Of a stretch of 33,134 nucleotides of DNA, positions 22,718 to 29,263 are shown in pieces. How positions within the stretch are numbered: the first letter of the stretch is position 1; each line of letters begins with the position of its first letter. The notes under the pieces were generated by a model. The model searched no databases. It was not told the origin of the DNA and saw only the letters and a list, made by a program, of their open reading frames with translations. Origin of the DNA: Parvibaculum sp. (GTDB lineage: Bacteria; Pseudomonadota; Alphaproteobacteria; Parvibaculales; Parvibaculaceae); contig JAHBYM010000018.1 of the NCBI GenBank assembly GCA_019635975.1, positions 1-33,134 of the forward strand, written 5' to 3'. Position numbers and translations under genes: made by a program.

Positions 22718-23256
22718 TGTTTCGATGCCTCCTTATGGGCCTTGTCCATGAGGCGGTTGAAAAACCGCGTGTCCCCGCGTTCGGTCTGGAGGTGCGGCGA
22801 AGAAAACAGCCGCTGGCGTAGGCGATCGAGATAGGCGCGGTCGCTCTCGGAGAGCCACTCGGCCTTGGCGATCAGATCGAGTTGCGCGATACGCTCCAGC
22901 CGGGTCAGGTCCCCCCATCGGGCGACGCTGGCCTTGCGCCGCTTCTCCGCTTCAGCATTGTGTTCCTGCAGCCATTTCCGGAGCGCTCTGTTCTCCCGTT
23001 CGACCTCCTGCACTTTCATGTTCAGAAAGCGGTTCATGGAAGCCATAGCGTCTTCGAATGCGCTGCCTTTCGCTGTCGGCGCGGCGCCGCTCAGCCGATC
23101 GGCCAACTCGTGCCAGTCCGACCCGGAAGCCTGCAATGACCGGCCAATGGCTCGGGCCGCATTGATCACCTCCCCGTCGTGGCTCGACGACAGGAGGAGG
23201 ACGAGCTTTCCGAGGGTGCCGCTGTCAAGCGCCCTATGTGTCAAATGGATCTCCAT
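22714..23256 (-). CDS. Hypothetical helical protein, 180 aa
   Basis: This protein is almost entirely alpha-helical, with a long charged coiled-coil segment at about residues 75-115 (NRFLNMKVQEVERENRALRK, then WLQEHNAEAEKRRKA). The C-terminal part contains LDLIAKAEWLSESDRAYLDR. It overlaps the following gene by 4 bases, so the pair is co-translated. No catalytic or membrane motif is seen. A structural or DNA-bridging role in phage replication is possible. I do not recognise a family. Confidence 0.65.
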   Translation of the reverse strand: MEIHLTHRALDSGTLGKLVLLLSSSHDGEVINAARAIGRSLQASGSDWHELADRLSGAAPTAKGSAFEDAMASMNRFLNMKVQEVERENRALRKWLQEHNAEAEKRRKASVARWGDLTRLERIAQLDLIAKAEWLSESDRAYLDRLRQRLFSSPHLQTERGDTRFFNRLMDKAHKEASKQ

Positions 23257-23271
23257 GAATTCCGCAACGGA

Positions 23272-23514
23272 TCACTCGCCACGTGCGCCACCGTGGCGCG
23301 CCCATTCCGCCTTGAGAAATTCGAGCCCGGCGGGCGTGATCAGGACGCGTGTCCCGTCGATTTTACGGCCGTCAGGCAGAGACAGGACGACGGCCTCGTT
23401 GATCATGTAGCCCGCATCGACCATGCGGCGGCTCGCGACGTGGTCATAGGAATTCCCTTCCGCATCCAGGCCCTCTTGATTCACGTTGATTGTTTTCATG
23501 TTCGGGGCACTCAT
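23272..23514 (-). CDS. Small hypothetical protein, 80 aa (phage antirepressor-KilAC-like C-terminus possible)
   Basis: The ATG at 23514 overlaps the stop of the upstream gene (ATGA) and has GCAGGA before it. Longer readings run into the preceding gene. The sequence MKTINVNQEGLDAEGNSYD and then VLITPAGLEFLKAEWARHGG ends like the LTPKGLEWI-type C-termini of some phage antirepressor domains. The similarity is short and may be chance. The product is acidic in its first half. It lies in a tightly packed early-type operon, so a small regulatory role is reasonable. Confidence 0.6.
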   Translation of the reverse strand: MSAPNMKTINVNQEGLDAEGNSYDHVASRRMVDAGYMINEAVVLSLPDGRKIDGTRVLITPAGLEFLKAEWARHGGARGE

Positions 23515-23771
23515 TCCTGCGGATCCTCGTTGACCAAGCCCGCTGCCCGCGCTGTTTCGAGGGCCTGGACGATCCCGGCTGCGAGGGCGGGGAGATGGCG
23601 CACCGCAAGCGTGATGCCGGCGCGGCCGGGGCACGTTTCCTGAGTTTTTTCGTCGAGGTACCATGTGCGCACATCGACCGTGGCGCGGTCGTGAAAGACA
23701 TCGAGGCGGACGCGCACAGTTTCCCGTGCGTTCTTCGGCCACTCGCTTACGGTCACGGGCAGATCAAGCAT
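23511..23771 (-). CDS. PC4/p15-like single-stranded DNA-binding protein
   Basis: The ATG at 23771 gives 86 aa and overlaps the winged-helix gene by 8 bases. Residues 9-70 follow the PC4/p15 transcription-coactivator pattern. ARETVRVRLDVFHDRATVDV comes first, then RTWYLDE, and then PGRAGITLAVRHLPALAAGI, the usual helix after a strand-G-I-T motif. In that family a curved beta-sheet dimer binds single-stranded DNA, aiding replication, repair or transcription. Placement in a phage early-type operon fits replication or late transcription. Upstream in-frame ATGs lie inside the neighbouring gene and lack ribosome sites. Confidence 0.7.
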   Translation of the reverse strand: MLDLPVTVSEWPKNARETVRVRLDVFHDRATVDVRTWYLDEKTQETCPGRAGITLAVRHLPALAAGIVQALETARAAGLVNEDPQE

Positions 23772-24066
23772 CGGCCTTGTCCCCCTGCCTGGTGACGTCG
23801 AGAATTTCGATGGGGGAACGAAGGACATAGCGCCCATGCTCGCCGCGATATGCGCCACCATGCCGCTCATCGATCGTTTCGATTTCGAGGCCGCGCTTGC
23901 GCAGCTTGAACACGTAATCGCTCCAGCGGGGCGCGGGGTATTCCAAGGGCGTAACGCCATGCTCGCCAGCCTGGATTAGCTGGTCCAAGGTCCAGGCCAC
24001 GCGTCCGACGACCTTGATTGCTGGCGCTTCCCCGACCTTGATTTTCATGGACACGATATCACGCAT
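23764..24066 (-). CDS. Small winged-helix protein, 100 aa
   Basis: The ATG at 24066 follows GAGGAGGACCGCCTC. Residues 22-82 form a compact winged helix: AWTLDQLIQAGEHGVTPLEY, then RWSDYVFKLRKRGLEIETID, then HGGAYRGEHGRYVL as the wing. This matches the small phage and plasmid winged-helix domain that ends in a GxHxRYVL strand. The role is likely transcriptional control. It lies 144 bases after the AlpA-like gene and overlaps the PC4-like gene by 8 bases. That organisation is typical of an early phage regulatory operon. Confidence 0.75.
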   Translation of the reverse strand: MRDIVSMKIKVGEAPAIKVVGRVAWTLDQLIQAGEHGVTPLEYPAPRWSDYVFKLRKRGLEIETIDERHGGAYRGEHGRYVLRSPIEILDVTRQGDKADA

Positions 24067-24177
24067 GGAGGCGGTCCTCCTCGTGCTGGATGCCGTGATT
24101 TGCCGCGTGTCCGCGTGTGAAAGCGTTGCGCCGCAAGGGCGCCAGATGGTATGGGATCATGTGTGGTTATCTCCTAG

Positions 24178-24211
24178 CCCGGCCGACGTTCGCGCGTCGC
24201 GCCGGGTTTTT
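24178..24211 (+). terminator. Strong rho-independent terminator pointing rightward
   Basis: CCCGGC-CGACG (24178-24188) pairs with CGTCG-C-GCCGGG (24195-24206) around TTCGCG, with one bulged base, and is followed by TTTTT at 24207-24211. It terminates transcription on the plus strand, yet every nearby gene is on the minus strand. Read from the minus strand it is a hairpin directly after the AlpA-like gene stop, without a T-run. Confidence 0.75.
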
Positions 24212-24432
24212 CATTCGGGCTGGACTTCAGCGACGGTGGGCTCGCGGCGCCCGCGATCGAGCCAGGCGTCAAGGTCGCGCACGTCATACCCGACACGGCG
24301 CTTCCCGATTTTGATGAAGGCCGGCCCCGCGTGGGCAATCCGCAGTTTCACCAGCATTGATTCCCCGATCCCGCAATATTCCGCTGCGGCCGGGGTCTTA
24401 AGGATCTTTCGTGAGGTGGTGCGCTCGGGCAT
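24211..24432 (-). CDS. AlpA/excisionase-like DNA-binding protein
   Basis: This 73-aa protein has a MerR-type winged helix. KTPAAAEYCGIGESMLVKLR is the helix-turn-helix, and PAFIKIGKRRVGYDVRDLDA is the wing and following helix ending in WLDRGRR. These small proteins act as excisionases or as regulators of integrase and early phage genes. It is the first gene of the long leftward phage transcript. No integrase is visible nearby, so a regulatory role is more likely here than excision. A large imperfect inverted repeat lies 80-120 bases upstream of its start. Confidence 0.85.
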   Translation of the reverse strand: MPERTTSRKILKTPAAAEYCGIGESMLVKLRIAHAGPAFIKIGKRRVGYDVRDLDAWLDRGRREPTVAEVQPE

Positions 24433-24510
24433 CCTGTTGCTACTCCGGGTAATCGGCTGCTCGCCGAACCATCTCAGAGAAGCTTAAGGGGCCTCTTTGC
24501 TATGAGGTTA

Positions 24511-24549
24511 GGGTAGAAAAGCATTTATTTACGGTGTGCTTTCTACCCC
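24511..24549. repeat. Large inverted repeat upstream of the AlpA-like gene
   Basis: GGGTAGAAAAGCA (24511-24523) and TGCTTTCTACCCC (24537-24549) are complementary over about 12 bases apart from one extra A, with a 13-base AT-rich centre. It lies between the end of the 24562 gene and the AlpA-like start. It may terminate the former or bind the regulator of the latter. Confidence 0.55.
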
Positions 24550-24561
24550 AAAGTGCCCATC

Positions 24562-25392
24562 TCACCCGAAGCGAGCCGCGAATTCTCTCAGAGACGCGCA
24601 CGCCTTTTCGATGGTGTCCGGGCTCGGCTTCGGACGAAGCTCCGGAGGCAGGATTTCGATCGATCTCGCGAGGAACTGCTCGAATGCCAGCCCTCCCTCC
24701 TGGGAGTCGGTGTTGTGTGTCGTGGTTGGGAGGCGACCACGCGTGGCTTGGAACCAGACTTGAGCCAGATCCGCAATGAGCTGTCGTGTGGGGACCGCGG
24801 ACGGCCGTCCCTTGACGCCGATGCTCGCGGAAGCGGCGGACACTGCGGACAGGAATTGCTTGAGCGGGTCAACCATTGGATCGCGGGGCTCGGGATCGGC
24901 GGGGCATGGGGCCTCACGCTTGAATTGGCGATCCCATATCGCCCGCCTGCCTTGATCCGCCCTGCCGCCACCGTCGGTTACGAAGATCCGCTCGACATGC
25001 GCCACCTGCACGGGGTTGCCACGCCAAGCCTGGATAGCGCCAACGGCAGCCGAGAGCGCCTTCTCCAAGCGCTTGTAGTCCTCACGCATCTTGCGCGGAT
25101 TGTACTCGGGGGCGAGCGCCGTGCGCGCACCGTACCGCCGCAGGGCCTCTATGACGTGGCGCACCGCCTCGTCGATCCACTCTGTCGCGGTGTGACCGGG
25201 CTCCGGGTCTGCATGGTTCTCGAGAAAGTCCCGAAGCGCGGCCTCCGCCCCCGGTTGCTTTTCCCAACGCATCCCGGGGCGGGTGGCGACTTCCTCGGGA
25301 AATACCACGAGGGCGGAAAATAGATCGGTTGCGGACGGCACAAGGGGGCTTGGCTTTACCGTCGCGGCGCTATCGTCCGATTGCTCATCCAT
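24562..25392 (-). CDS. Hypothetical protein downstream of HigBA, 276 aa
   Basis: The ATG at 25392 is 17 bases after the higA stop and has GGGGCAAGCGG before it. A longer reading (25446) overlaps higA. The product is alpha-helical with a basic, Arg-rich centre (ALRRYGARTALAPEYNPRKM, then RKMREDYKRLEKALSAAVGA) and no membrane or catalytic motif. It shares the HigBA transcript and so may be a cargo or accessory gene of that module. I do not recognise a family, although similar lone helical proteins are common in alphaproteobacterial phage regions. Confidence 0.65.
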   Translation of the reverse strand: MDEQSDDSAATVKPSPLVPSATDLFSALVVFPEEVATRPGMRWEKQPGAEAALRDFLENHADPEPGHTATEWIDEAVRHVIEALRRYGARTALAPEYNPRKMREDYKRLEKALSAAVGAIQAWRGNPVQVAHVERIFVTDGGGRADQGRRAIWDRQFKREAPCPADPEPRDPMVDPLKQFLSAVSAASASIGVKGRPSAVPTRQLIADLAQVWFQATRGRLPTTTHNTDSQEGGLAFEQFLARSIEILPPELRPKPSPDTIEKACASLREFAARFG

Positions 25393-25408
25393 CCGCTTGC
25401 CCCATCCG

Positions 25409-25717
25409 TCACGCCGCGTCCAAGGTCGGGATAGATGACACGTCAATCGCGCGCTGCGCCTCCCACAGATCGCGAGCCTGCTGGAGCCTCAGCCAGATTC
25501 CCGGCCCGTTGCCGAGGAGCTTGCCCAGGCGCACAGCAATGGCCGGCGTCACCGCCTGCTTCTCAGAGAGGATGTCGTAGAGGGTCTGCCGGGAAATCCC
25601 GAGCATGCCCGCAATCTCCACCTTCGTCTTGCCGGTAGCGGGGAGGATGTCCTCCCGCAGGATCGCGCCGGGATGCGTCGGGGCACGGTTCGGGTCACGG
25701 CGCGGGGTATCAGCCAT
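25409..25717 (-). CDS. higA: HigA-family antitoxin
   Basis: This 102-aa protein has the family start THPGAILREDILPATG and a helix-turn-helix at about 31-60 (KVEIAGMLGISRQTLYDILS). The sequence AVTPAIAVRLGKLLGNGPGIW follows, the conserved helical core of HigA/VapI antitoxins. It neutralises the toxin encoded just upstream and represses their shared promoter. Its ATG overlaps the end of higB by 8 bases, with the toxin gene first, as is characteristic of HigBA. The inverted repeat at 25997-26043 is the likely operator. Confidence 0.93.
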   Translation of the reverse strand: MADTPRRDPNRAPTHPGAILREDILPATGKTKVEIAGMLGISRQTLYDILSEKQAVTPAIAVRLGKLLGNGPGIWLRLQQARDLWEAQRAIDVSSIPTLDAA

Positions 25718-25994
25718 GATGATAATCCTCCAAATCTACATCCGTGATGTCCTCGCCATCGAATGCGAAGGTGAGGCGCCAATTCTTCGAGACGGTGAGG
25801 GCATACCGCCCCGCCAGGTTGCCCTTGAGGGCATGGAAGCCAAAGCCGGGTAGGTCGACATCCTCGGGGCGCGTGGCCTGATCGAGGGCGTCAAGCTGGC
25901 GTTCAATCCGGGCGATCCAATCGGGGCGGAGGCCCGATGTATCGGAGCGCTCCCAGAACTTCCGCAACGCCTTGCTTTTGAACGACTTCAGCAT
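25710..25994 (-). CDS. higB: HigB-family mRNA-cleaving toxin (RelE superfamily)
   Basis: The ATG at 25994 gives 94 aa starting MLKSFKSKALRKFWERSDTS, the family start; an ATG at 26045 lies upstream of the promoter. Further family features are DWIARIERQLDALDQATRPE, DLPGFGFHALKGNLAGRYAL and the C-terminal NWRLTFAFDGEDITDVDLED. HigB cleaves mRNA in the ribosomal A site and slows growth until HigA binds it. The computed transcription start falls at or within a base of the ATG, so the toxin may be read from a leaderless mRNA. Confidence 0.93.
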   Translation of the reverse strand: MLKSFKSKALRKFWERSDTSGLRPDWIARIERQLDALDQATRPEDVDLPGFGFHALKGNLAGRYALTVSKNWRLTFAFDGEDITDVDLEDYHHG

Positions 25995-25996
25995 GG

Positions 25997-26043
25997 GTGT
26001 AAGGTACGAGCTTACGCGCCTTGTGTCAAGGCTCGCCTTACAC
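25997..26043 (-). promoter_or_regulatory. higBA promoter and operator
   Basis: On the minus strand TTGACA (26024-26029), a 17-base spacer and TACCTT (26001-26006) make a near-consensus promoter. An inverted repeat encloses it: GTGTAAGGTACGAGC at 25997-26011 and GCTCGCCTTACAC at 26031-26043, differing by two bases. HigA binding to both arms would cover the -35/-10 region and repress the operon. The -10 lies only about 7 bases from the toxin ATG. Confidence 0.75.
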
Positions 26044-26181
26044 AAATAGTCCTGCGGCCTGCGCTGGTGGGCGGACAGCGCCGTCTATTTCTGTCTAAAG
26101 TAGACCGCCAAAAGCCCGGCTGAAACCGGCCGTAAGTATTTACAGGAATTGTCTGTTTAATAACTGACTGGGGGTCACGAT

Positions 26182-26454
26182 ATGAGCGCCGATGTTCCGC
26201 TCGAATTTCCAATCACCGATCCATACAACGTGCCAATCACCTTCGCGAGCGAGCTGCTTGGGATTGGCTCATATAATGGTGTCATCAACATCACGCTAGG
26301 CGCCGCGCGGTTCACGCCCACGATGTCAGGTGTGGTTGATGCTGACAGGGTGATCGTCTCCAGGCTTCGGCTCGATCTGGTCACAGCGAAGGCCTTACGG
26401 GATGCCCTGAGTGAGCACATTGAGCGGATGGGCGGCGGATCGAGCTCAGCCTAG
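26182..26454 (+). CDS. Small hypothetical protein, 90 aa (DUF3467-like in layout)
   Basis: The ATG follows GGGGGTCACGAT. The protein is beta-rich in its first 65 residues: VPITFASELLGIGSYNGVIN, then ITLGAARFTPTM. A C-terminal helix, VTAKALRDALSEHIERM, follows. This resembles the layout of DUF3467-type proteins, in which a beta-sandwich is followed by a S-x-x-x-A-K-x-L-x-x-x-L helix. The match is by eye and tentative, and the function of that family is unknown. It is divergent from higBA, with 187 bases between the starts. Confidence 0.65.
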   Translation: MSADVPLEFPITDPYNVPITFASELLGIGSYNGVINITLGAARFTPTMSGVVDADRVIVSRLRLDLVTAKALRDALSEHIERMGGGSSSA

Positions 26455-26863
26455 GGAGATCTATCTCGCGCGCGTTATTGTCCGGAAATAGATAAGGCCG
26501 CGGGTTTGCCGTACCGTGCGGCGAACCTCAGAACGCTCATACAATGGCTAGCGCGGCCCGCTGGCGCCCATCTCGGGAATCTTAGTGCATCGGCCTCACA
26601 AAAACGAATCGCCCGCCGGCGGCCTTCTTTGCTCATCTGCGGGGCATTCTATCACATCGCGCCCGATCGTCTGTCGCGGCCTTTCGATGGCATCCTGAGC
26701 GGTGGCGGGGTATAATCCAGGCGGACCTGCTTCGCGCTCTCCGGCGGGATTATTTCCAGGAGAAGCGAGGCGTGCCTCGTTACAGCCGGGAACGGGGCGT
26801 CCGCTGGGTGTCATAGCTGAGCATGCGCTCCCCAGTACTCTTCCCGCAAATGCGAGACGCTAC
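26455..26863. other. Gene-free stretch between the 90-aa gene and the basic-protein gene
   Basis: These 409 bases contain no convincing gene. A TATAAT hexamer at 26710-26715 sits in GC-rich DNA with an extended GGG before it but no good -35. It could drive the downstream basic-protein gene. CGAGGC-GT-GCCTCG near 26766-26779 forms a small hairpin. Confidence 0.45.
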
Positions 26864-27298
26864 GTGACCGACGATACCGAGACATCGAAGGCAGGCCGCT
26901 CACCGCAGAAAGAGTGGTCGGCAGACGAGTGGTGGGCGGAGATGACGAAGCCCTCGCGCCAGCGGAATTTAACGCCCTTGCAAAGGCAACAACGGGCCGA
27001 TCTCCTTCGGCAGATCCGCAGGGCCAACTTCGAGGACAAATGGACCGGCCCTGAACCGCCGCACGAGTGGTGGAAAGACAAGGCGCTGAGGAAGCACCAT
27101 AAGTGGCAATACCGGGTGAAGCACTGGACGCGAACGGAAAGACGCGAGCTGGCCAGGCAATATGCGCGGTTGCGGCGCGAGCGCCAGAAGTGGGAAATTT
27201 GGTGGGTCGGCCGGCGATCGGACGCCCTCACCCGTCTGATTTTCTCGCATGCTCCGAAACGCCATGCACCCCGTCGGAACAAGACAGGCGACCTTTGA
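26864..27298 (+). CDS. Tryptophan- and arginine-rich basic protein, 144 aa
   Basis: The start is uncertain. GTG 26864 (VTDDTETSKAGRSPQKEWSA) is preferred because sequence before it looks untranslated. The protein is extremely basic and rich in Trp: EWWAEMTKPSRQRNLTPLQR, then EWWKDKALRKHHKWQYRVKH, then RRELARQYARLRRERQKWEI. It is probably helical, with repeated WW and KHH motifs. These could bind nucleic acid or a membrane surface. No domain is recognised. A good rightward terminator lies 280 bases downstream (27579). The opposite strand is also open but has Cys/Ser-rich, non-protein-like composition. Confidence 0.5.
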   Translation: MTDDTETSKAGRSPQKEWSADEWWAEMTKPSRQRNLTPLQRQQRADLLRQIRRANFEDKWTGPEPPHEWWKDKALRKHHKWQYRVKHWTRTERRELARQYARLRRERQKWEIWWVGRRSDALTRLIFSHAPKRHAPRRNKTGDL

Positions 27299-27711
27299 TT
27301 TCCTTTGATTGTTTTTCAAAGGGCAATTTGCGCCACCGTGGCGCGAACTCTTTTAGGGCAGCAAGAAACTCGTCATCACGCCAGTCGCGGCTACATCCTT
27401 GCCGGCCTTTAGGGCATGACAAAACTCCACGTGCCCGGGCTCGGAAGGGATCTCCCCTGACTGTTTCCTCAGTGTTGTTACAGTTGGGCGGCGGACTTTT
27501 GTGGGCAGTACGCGCCCGCGCGCGAGATACCGTCCCCCTGTTTTTGCCCTGTATTATCAGGAAGCAATGGCGCCCGTTATTTCCCGTTAGAAAACGGTGA
27601 AATAGCCTTTTTACAGTGTCGGAAAATTCCGGAACGGTCCGCGTGTTCGCGTGCGCGCGCGTACTGGTCCGAAAACTCCAGGCGAGGCTCTTTCTATGGC
27701 AATGAGAGGGC
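27299..27711. other. Gene-free stretch with terminator and inverted repeats
   Basis: No gene is supported in these 413 bases. It holds a rightward terminator (27579-27612), a 12-base palindrome CGGAAAATTCCG (27619-27630), and a GC-rich alternating CGCG run near 27645-27665. A short leftward frame ending at 27228 (64 aa, containing EFAPRWRKLPFEKQ) overlaps the basic-protein gene and is judged not to be a gene. Confidence 0.5.
27579..27612 (+). terminator. Rho-independent terminator for rightward transcription
   Basis: ATTTCCCGTT (27579-27588) pairs with AACGGTGAAAT (27593-27603), with one bulged T, around AGAA. TTTTT at 27608-27612 follows four bases later. It is placed to end transcripts from the 26182 or 26864 genes. 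Confidence 0.6.
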
Positions 27712-28008
27712 TCATGCCCGCGGAGGCAAATTCACACTTCCCCACCGCGCGATGTTCTCATGATAAATATCTAGGGCCTGTGCAACAGCCTCCGGCGGCT
27801 TGATAAATCTATCACCTCTAGTGATGGCGTTAAACTCTCGCGACGCGAGGAACTTTTCAATGGCGTGATCGGGCTCTCCGAGAGCTCGTAGCTTGTCGCG
27901 TGTTTCTTCGGCAATTCTAAATGAGTAATTGCTCTCCATGTACCGATAACTAAATTTCCACGCCACCACGCCGGCGATGATGCACACAATTATGATCACA
28001 TAGGTCAT
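27712..28008 (-). CDS. Small membrane-anchored protein, 98 aa
   Basis: The first 19 residues (MTYVIIIVCIIAGVVAWKF) are a single hydrophobic segment and probably an uncleaved anchor. The remaining 78 residues are polar and cytoplasmic or periplasmic, with the helix ETRDKLRALGEPDHAIEKFL and a conserved-looking IKPPEAVAQALDIYHENIAR. It begins 12 bases after the stop of the zinc-ribbon gene, so the two are likely an operon. The protein family is unknown to me. Its DNA is somewhat AT-richer than the flanks. Confidence 0.75.
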   Translation of the reverse strand: MTYVIIIVCIIAGVVAWKFSYRYMESNYSFRIAEETRDKLRALGEPDHAIEKFLASREFNAITRGDRFIKPPEAVAQALDIYHENIARWGSVNLPPRA

Positions 28009-28020
28009 AGAAGGAATCCG

Positions 28021-28359
28021 TTAGTCGAAGAACACAGGGAGGCCATCGAACCTTAAGCTGAACTGCAAGCAACGAGGGCACTTGTAGTCCGCATCATATA
28101 GAGCATGCCTATAAGCAGAGGCCACCTGCCTTGTTCCACCTTCGCGCAGTTCTTTTGCGCTGTAAGGGATAACCCTCCGGTTGCCACAGGTCCCGCAAGC
28201 GATATCAGCCGCCCTGAGGTCCGCACCCGTCACGCTAGCGCAAGCGTCGCAATAGACGGGAAAGGGTAAGCGAAATTCCGAATCCTCGAGGCCACCGCCC
28301 ACGATTGCGTCGCCTGTATATCTGCATGACGTGCAGTGAAACTTGACAATCTGTCCCAT
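28021..28359 (-). CDS. Zinc-ribbon protein, 112 aa
   Basis: The ATG at 28359 follows GAAGGGGCTCT; an in-frame ATG at 28377 is less well placed. The protein has four CxxC-like pairs: CTSC (near residue 9), CDAC (about 37), CGTC (about 54) and CPRC (about 92). This suggests two zinc-binding sites in tandem. Such ribbons often bind nucleic acids or act as protein adaptors. The context is an operon with the small membrane protein downstream. No catalytic residues are recognised, so a specific function cannot be given. Confidence 0.75.
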   Translation of the reverse strand: MGQIVKFHCTSCRYTGDAIVGGGLEDSEFRLPFPVYCDACASVTGADLRAADIACGTCGNRRVIPYSAKELREGGTRQVASAYRHALYDADYKCPRCLQFSLRFDGLPVFFD

Positions 28360-28490
28360 AGAGCCCCTTCCGTCCACCGATCGTTGGCCACCTATGTAAG
28401 TGCAATCACCAGCGCCTCCTATCTGTTACCTTTGTGTGTTGAGCGGGCCACTCTCGATCGATCGTGTAGGCCGAGATCCCGCCCTTCCGC

Positions 28491-28790
28491 CTACTCATCC
28501 TCGCCCTCGTCGCGGATCATCCGGGCCATAGCGGGAATGCGGAAAAACTGCCGTGCACGGCGCAAATGCCAAACCCATGGCTTCGTCTCGGCGCTGACGC
28601 TCATCCCGCCATGGCGAAGGCACTTCTGACAGCGAAAGCGGCTTGTCAGTTCCTTGATGTCGAGACTGTCAGGCCCCGGCACCCTTGTCGGGTCGACATT
28701 TGCGCGGTGGCTGCATACCGGACAGCTAACGGTAAGCGGGACGCTCGCCTTCCTCAACTCGCCAAGTCGCACAGGGGGGATGTCTTCCAT
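28491..28790 (-). CDS. Second zinc-ribbon protein, 99 aa
   Basis: The ATG at 28790 starts MEDIPPVRLGELRKASVPLT. Earlier in-frame codons run into intergenic DNA. One ribbon is formed by CPVC (residues 23-26) and CQKC (54-57), with TSRFRC before the second pair. I have seen this plan, LRKA-VPL-V-C followed by FRC-KC, in uncharacterised rhizobial proteins. The C-terminus is basic (HLRRARQFFR). It lies 131 bases upstream of the other zinc-ribbon gene on the same strand. It could be an RNA- or DNA-binding adaptor. Confidence 0.7.
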   Translation of the reverse strand: MEDIPPVRLGELRKASVPLTVSCPVCSHRANVDPTRVPGPDSLDIKELTSRFRCQKCLRHGGMSVSAETKPWVWHLRRARQFFRIPAMARMIRDEGEDE

Positions 28791-29263
28791 TTCATGCACC
28801 GGCTTCGCGGCTCTTGGCCGCCTTACGGCGCAGTGTCCGACGGCTTCCCCATCCGGTCTGTGCGGAGAATCGCCCCCTGAACAAAGCAGGAACAGACTAA
28901 CACGCTGGAAACACATTTTAACACGTGGAGCGAGCTGACGGACCCGGCTCAGGGAATTTCGCGAAGGGTTGTCGTGAAACCTCTTGCCGGCGCTTGTGGC
29001 AGGACCGAGTGGCCAATTGTCCACTCGGTCGCATCCGCGCGCTAGACCATCCCCGCCGCCTCTGCGGCTTCGGCTGGAGATTGGGGAGACCGACGCGCTG
29101 CAACCGGATGATATCGACGAAGTGCCAGCCCTGGTGGAGCATTCCGGCCGGCTATCGATGCCGACGGTACGGATTACGGGTGCGGGGCGCGTGGCGCTCT
29201 GGAATGTGAACGAGGGGTGATCGTATCCAAGGAACCGGTTGCGGTACGCCTCTCATCTTCGTC
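28791..29263. other. Gene-free stretch with palindrome C
   Basis: I see no gene I can defend in these 473 bases. A rightward frame ending at 29220 has protein-like composition in its last 45 residues (DALQPDDIDEVPALVEHSG) but no credible start. It could be the fragment of a lost gene. The main feature is the palindrome at 29003-29030. Confidence 0.45.
29003..29030. repeat. Inverted repeat C
   Basis: GACCGAGTGG (29003-29012) and CCACTCGGTC (29021-29030) are perfect 10-base arms around CCAATTGT. The centre plus arms match the palindrome inside the ParB-like gene (GACCGAGTGGCCAAATTGG, 5388-5406) and, less closely, the one at 609-631. A ParB-like or regulator binding site is the favoured reading, with a hairpin terminator as an alternative. 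Confidence 0.55.

Noticed and set aside
23283..23299. The 16-mer GCGCCACCGTGGCGCG occurs here and again near 27330
   Set aside because: It is a self-complementary GC-rich string. One copy lies in coding DNA for RHGGAR and the other in a gap, with no shared context, so chance in GC-rich DNA is sufficient.
26860..27282. A 140-aa leftward frame opposite the Trp/Arg-rich protein gene
   Set aside because: It has Cys/Ser/Arg-rich composition with no ribosome site, as expected for the complement of a GC-rich coding region.
27228..27422. A 64-aa leftward frame containing EFAPRWRKLPFEKQ
   Set aside because: It overlaps the 3' end of the rightward gene and has no clear ribosome site. Protein-like stretches are short and it cannot be distinguished from an old fragment.
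28984..29220. A rightward frame ending in DEVPALVEHSGRLSMPT
   Set aside because: There is no ATG or supported start, and the first half is Arg/Pro-rich non-coding type sequence. It could be a gene remnant but not an intact gene.
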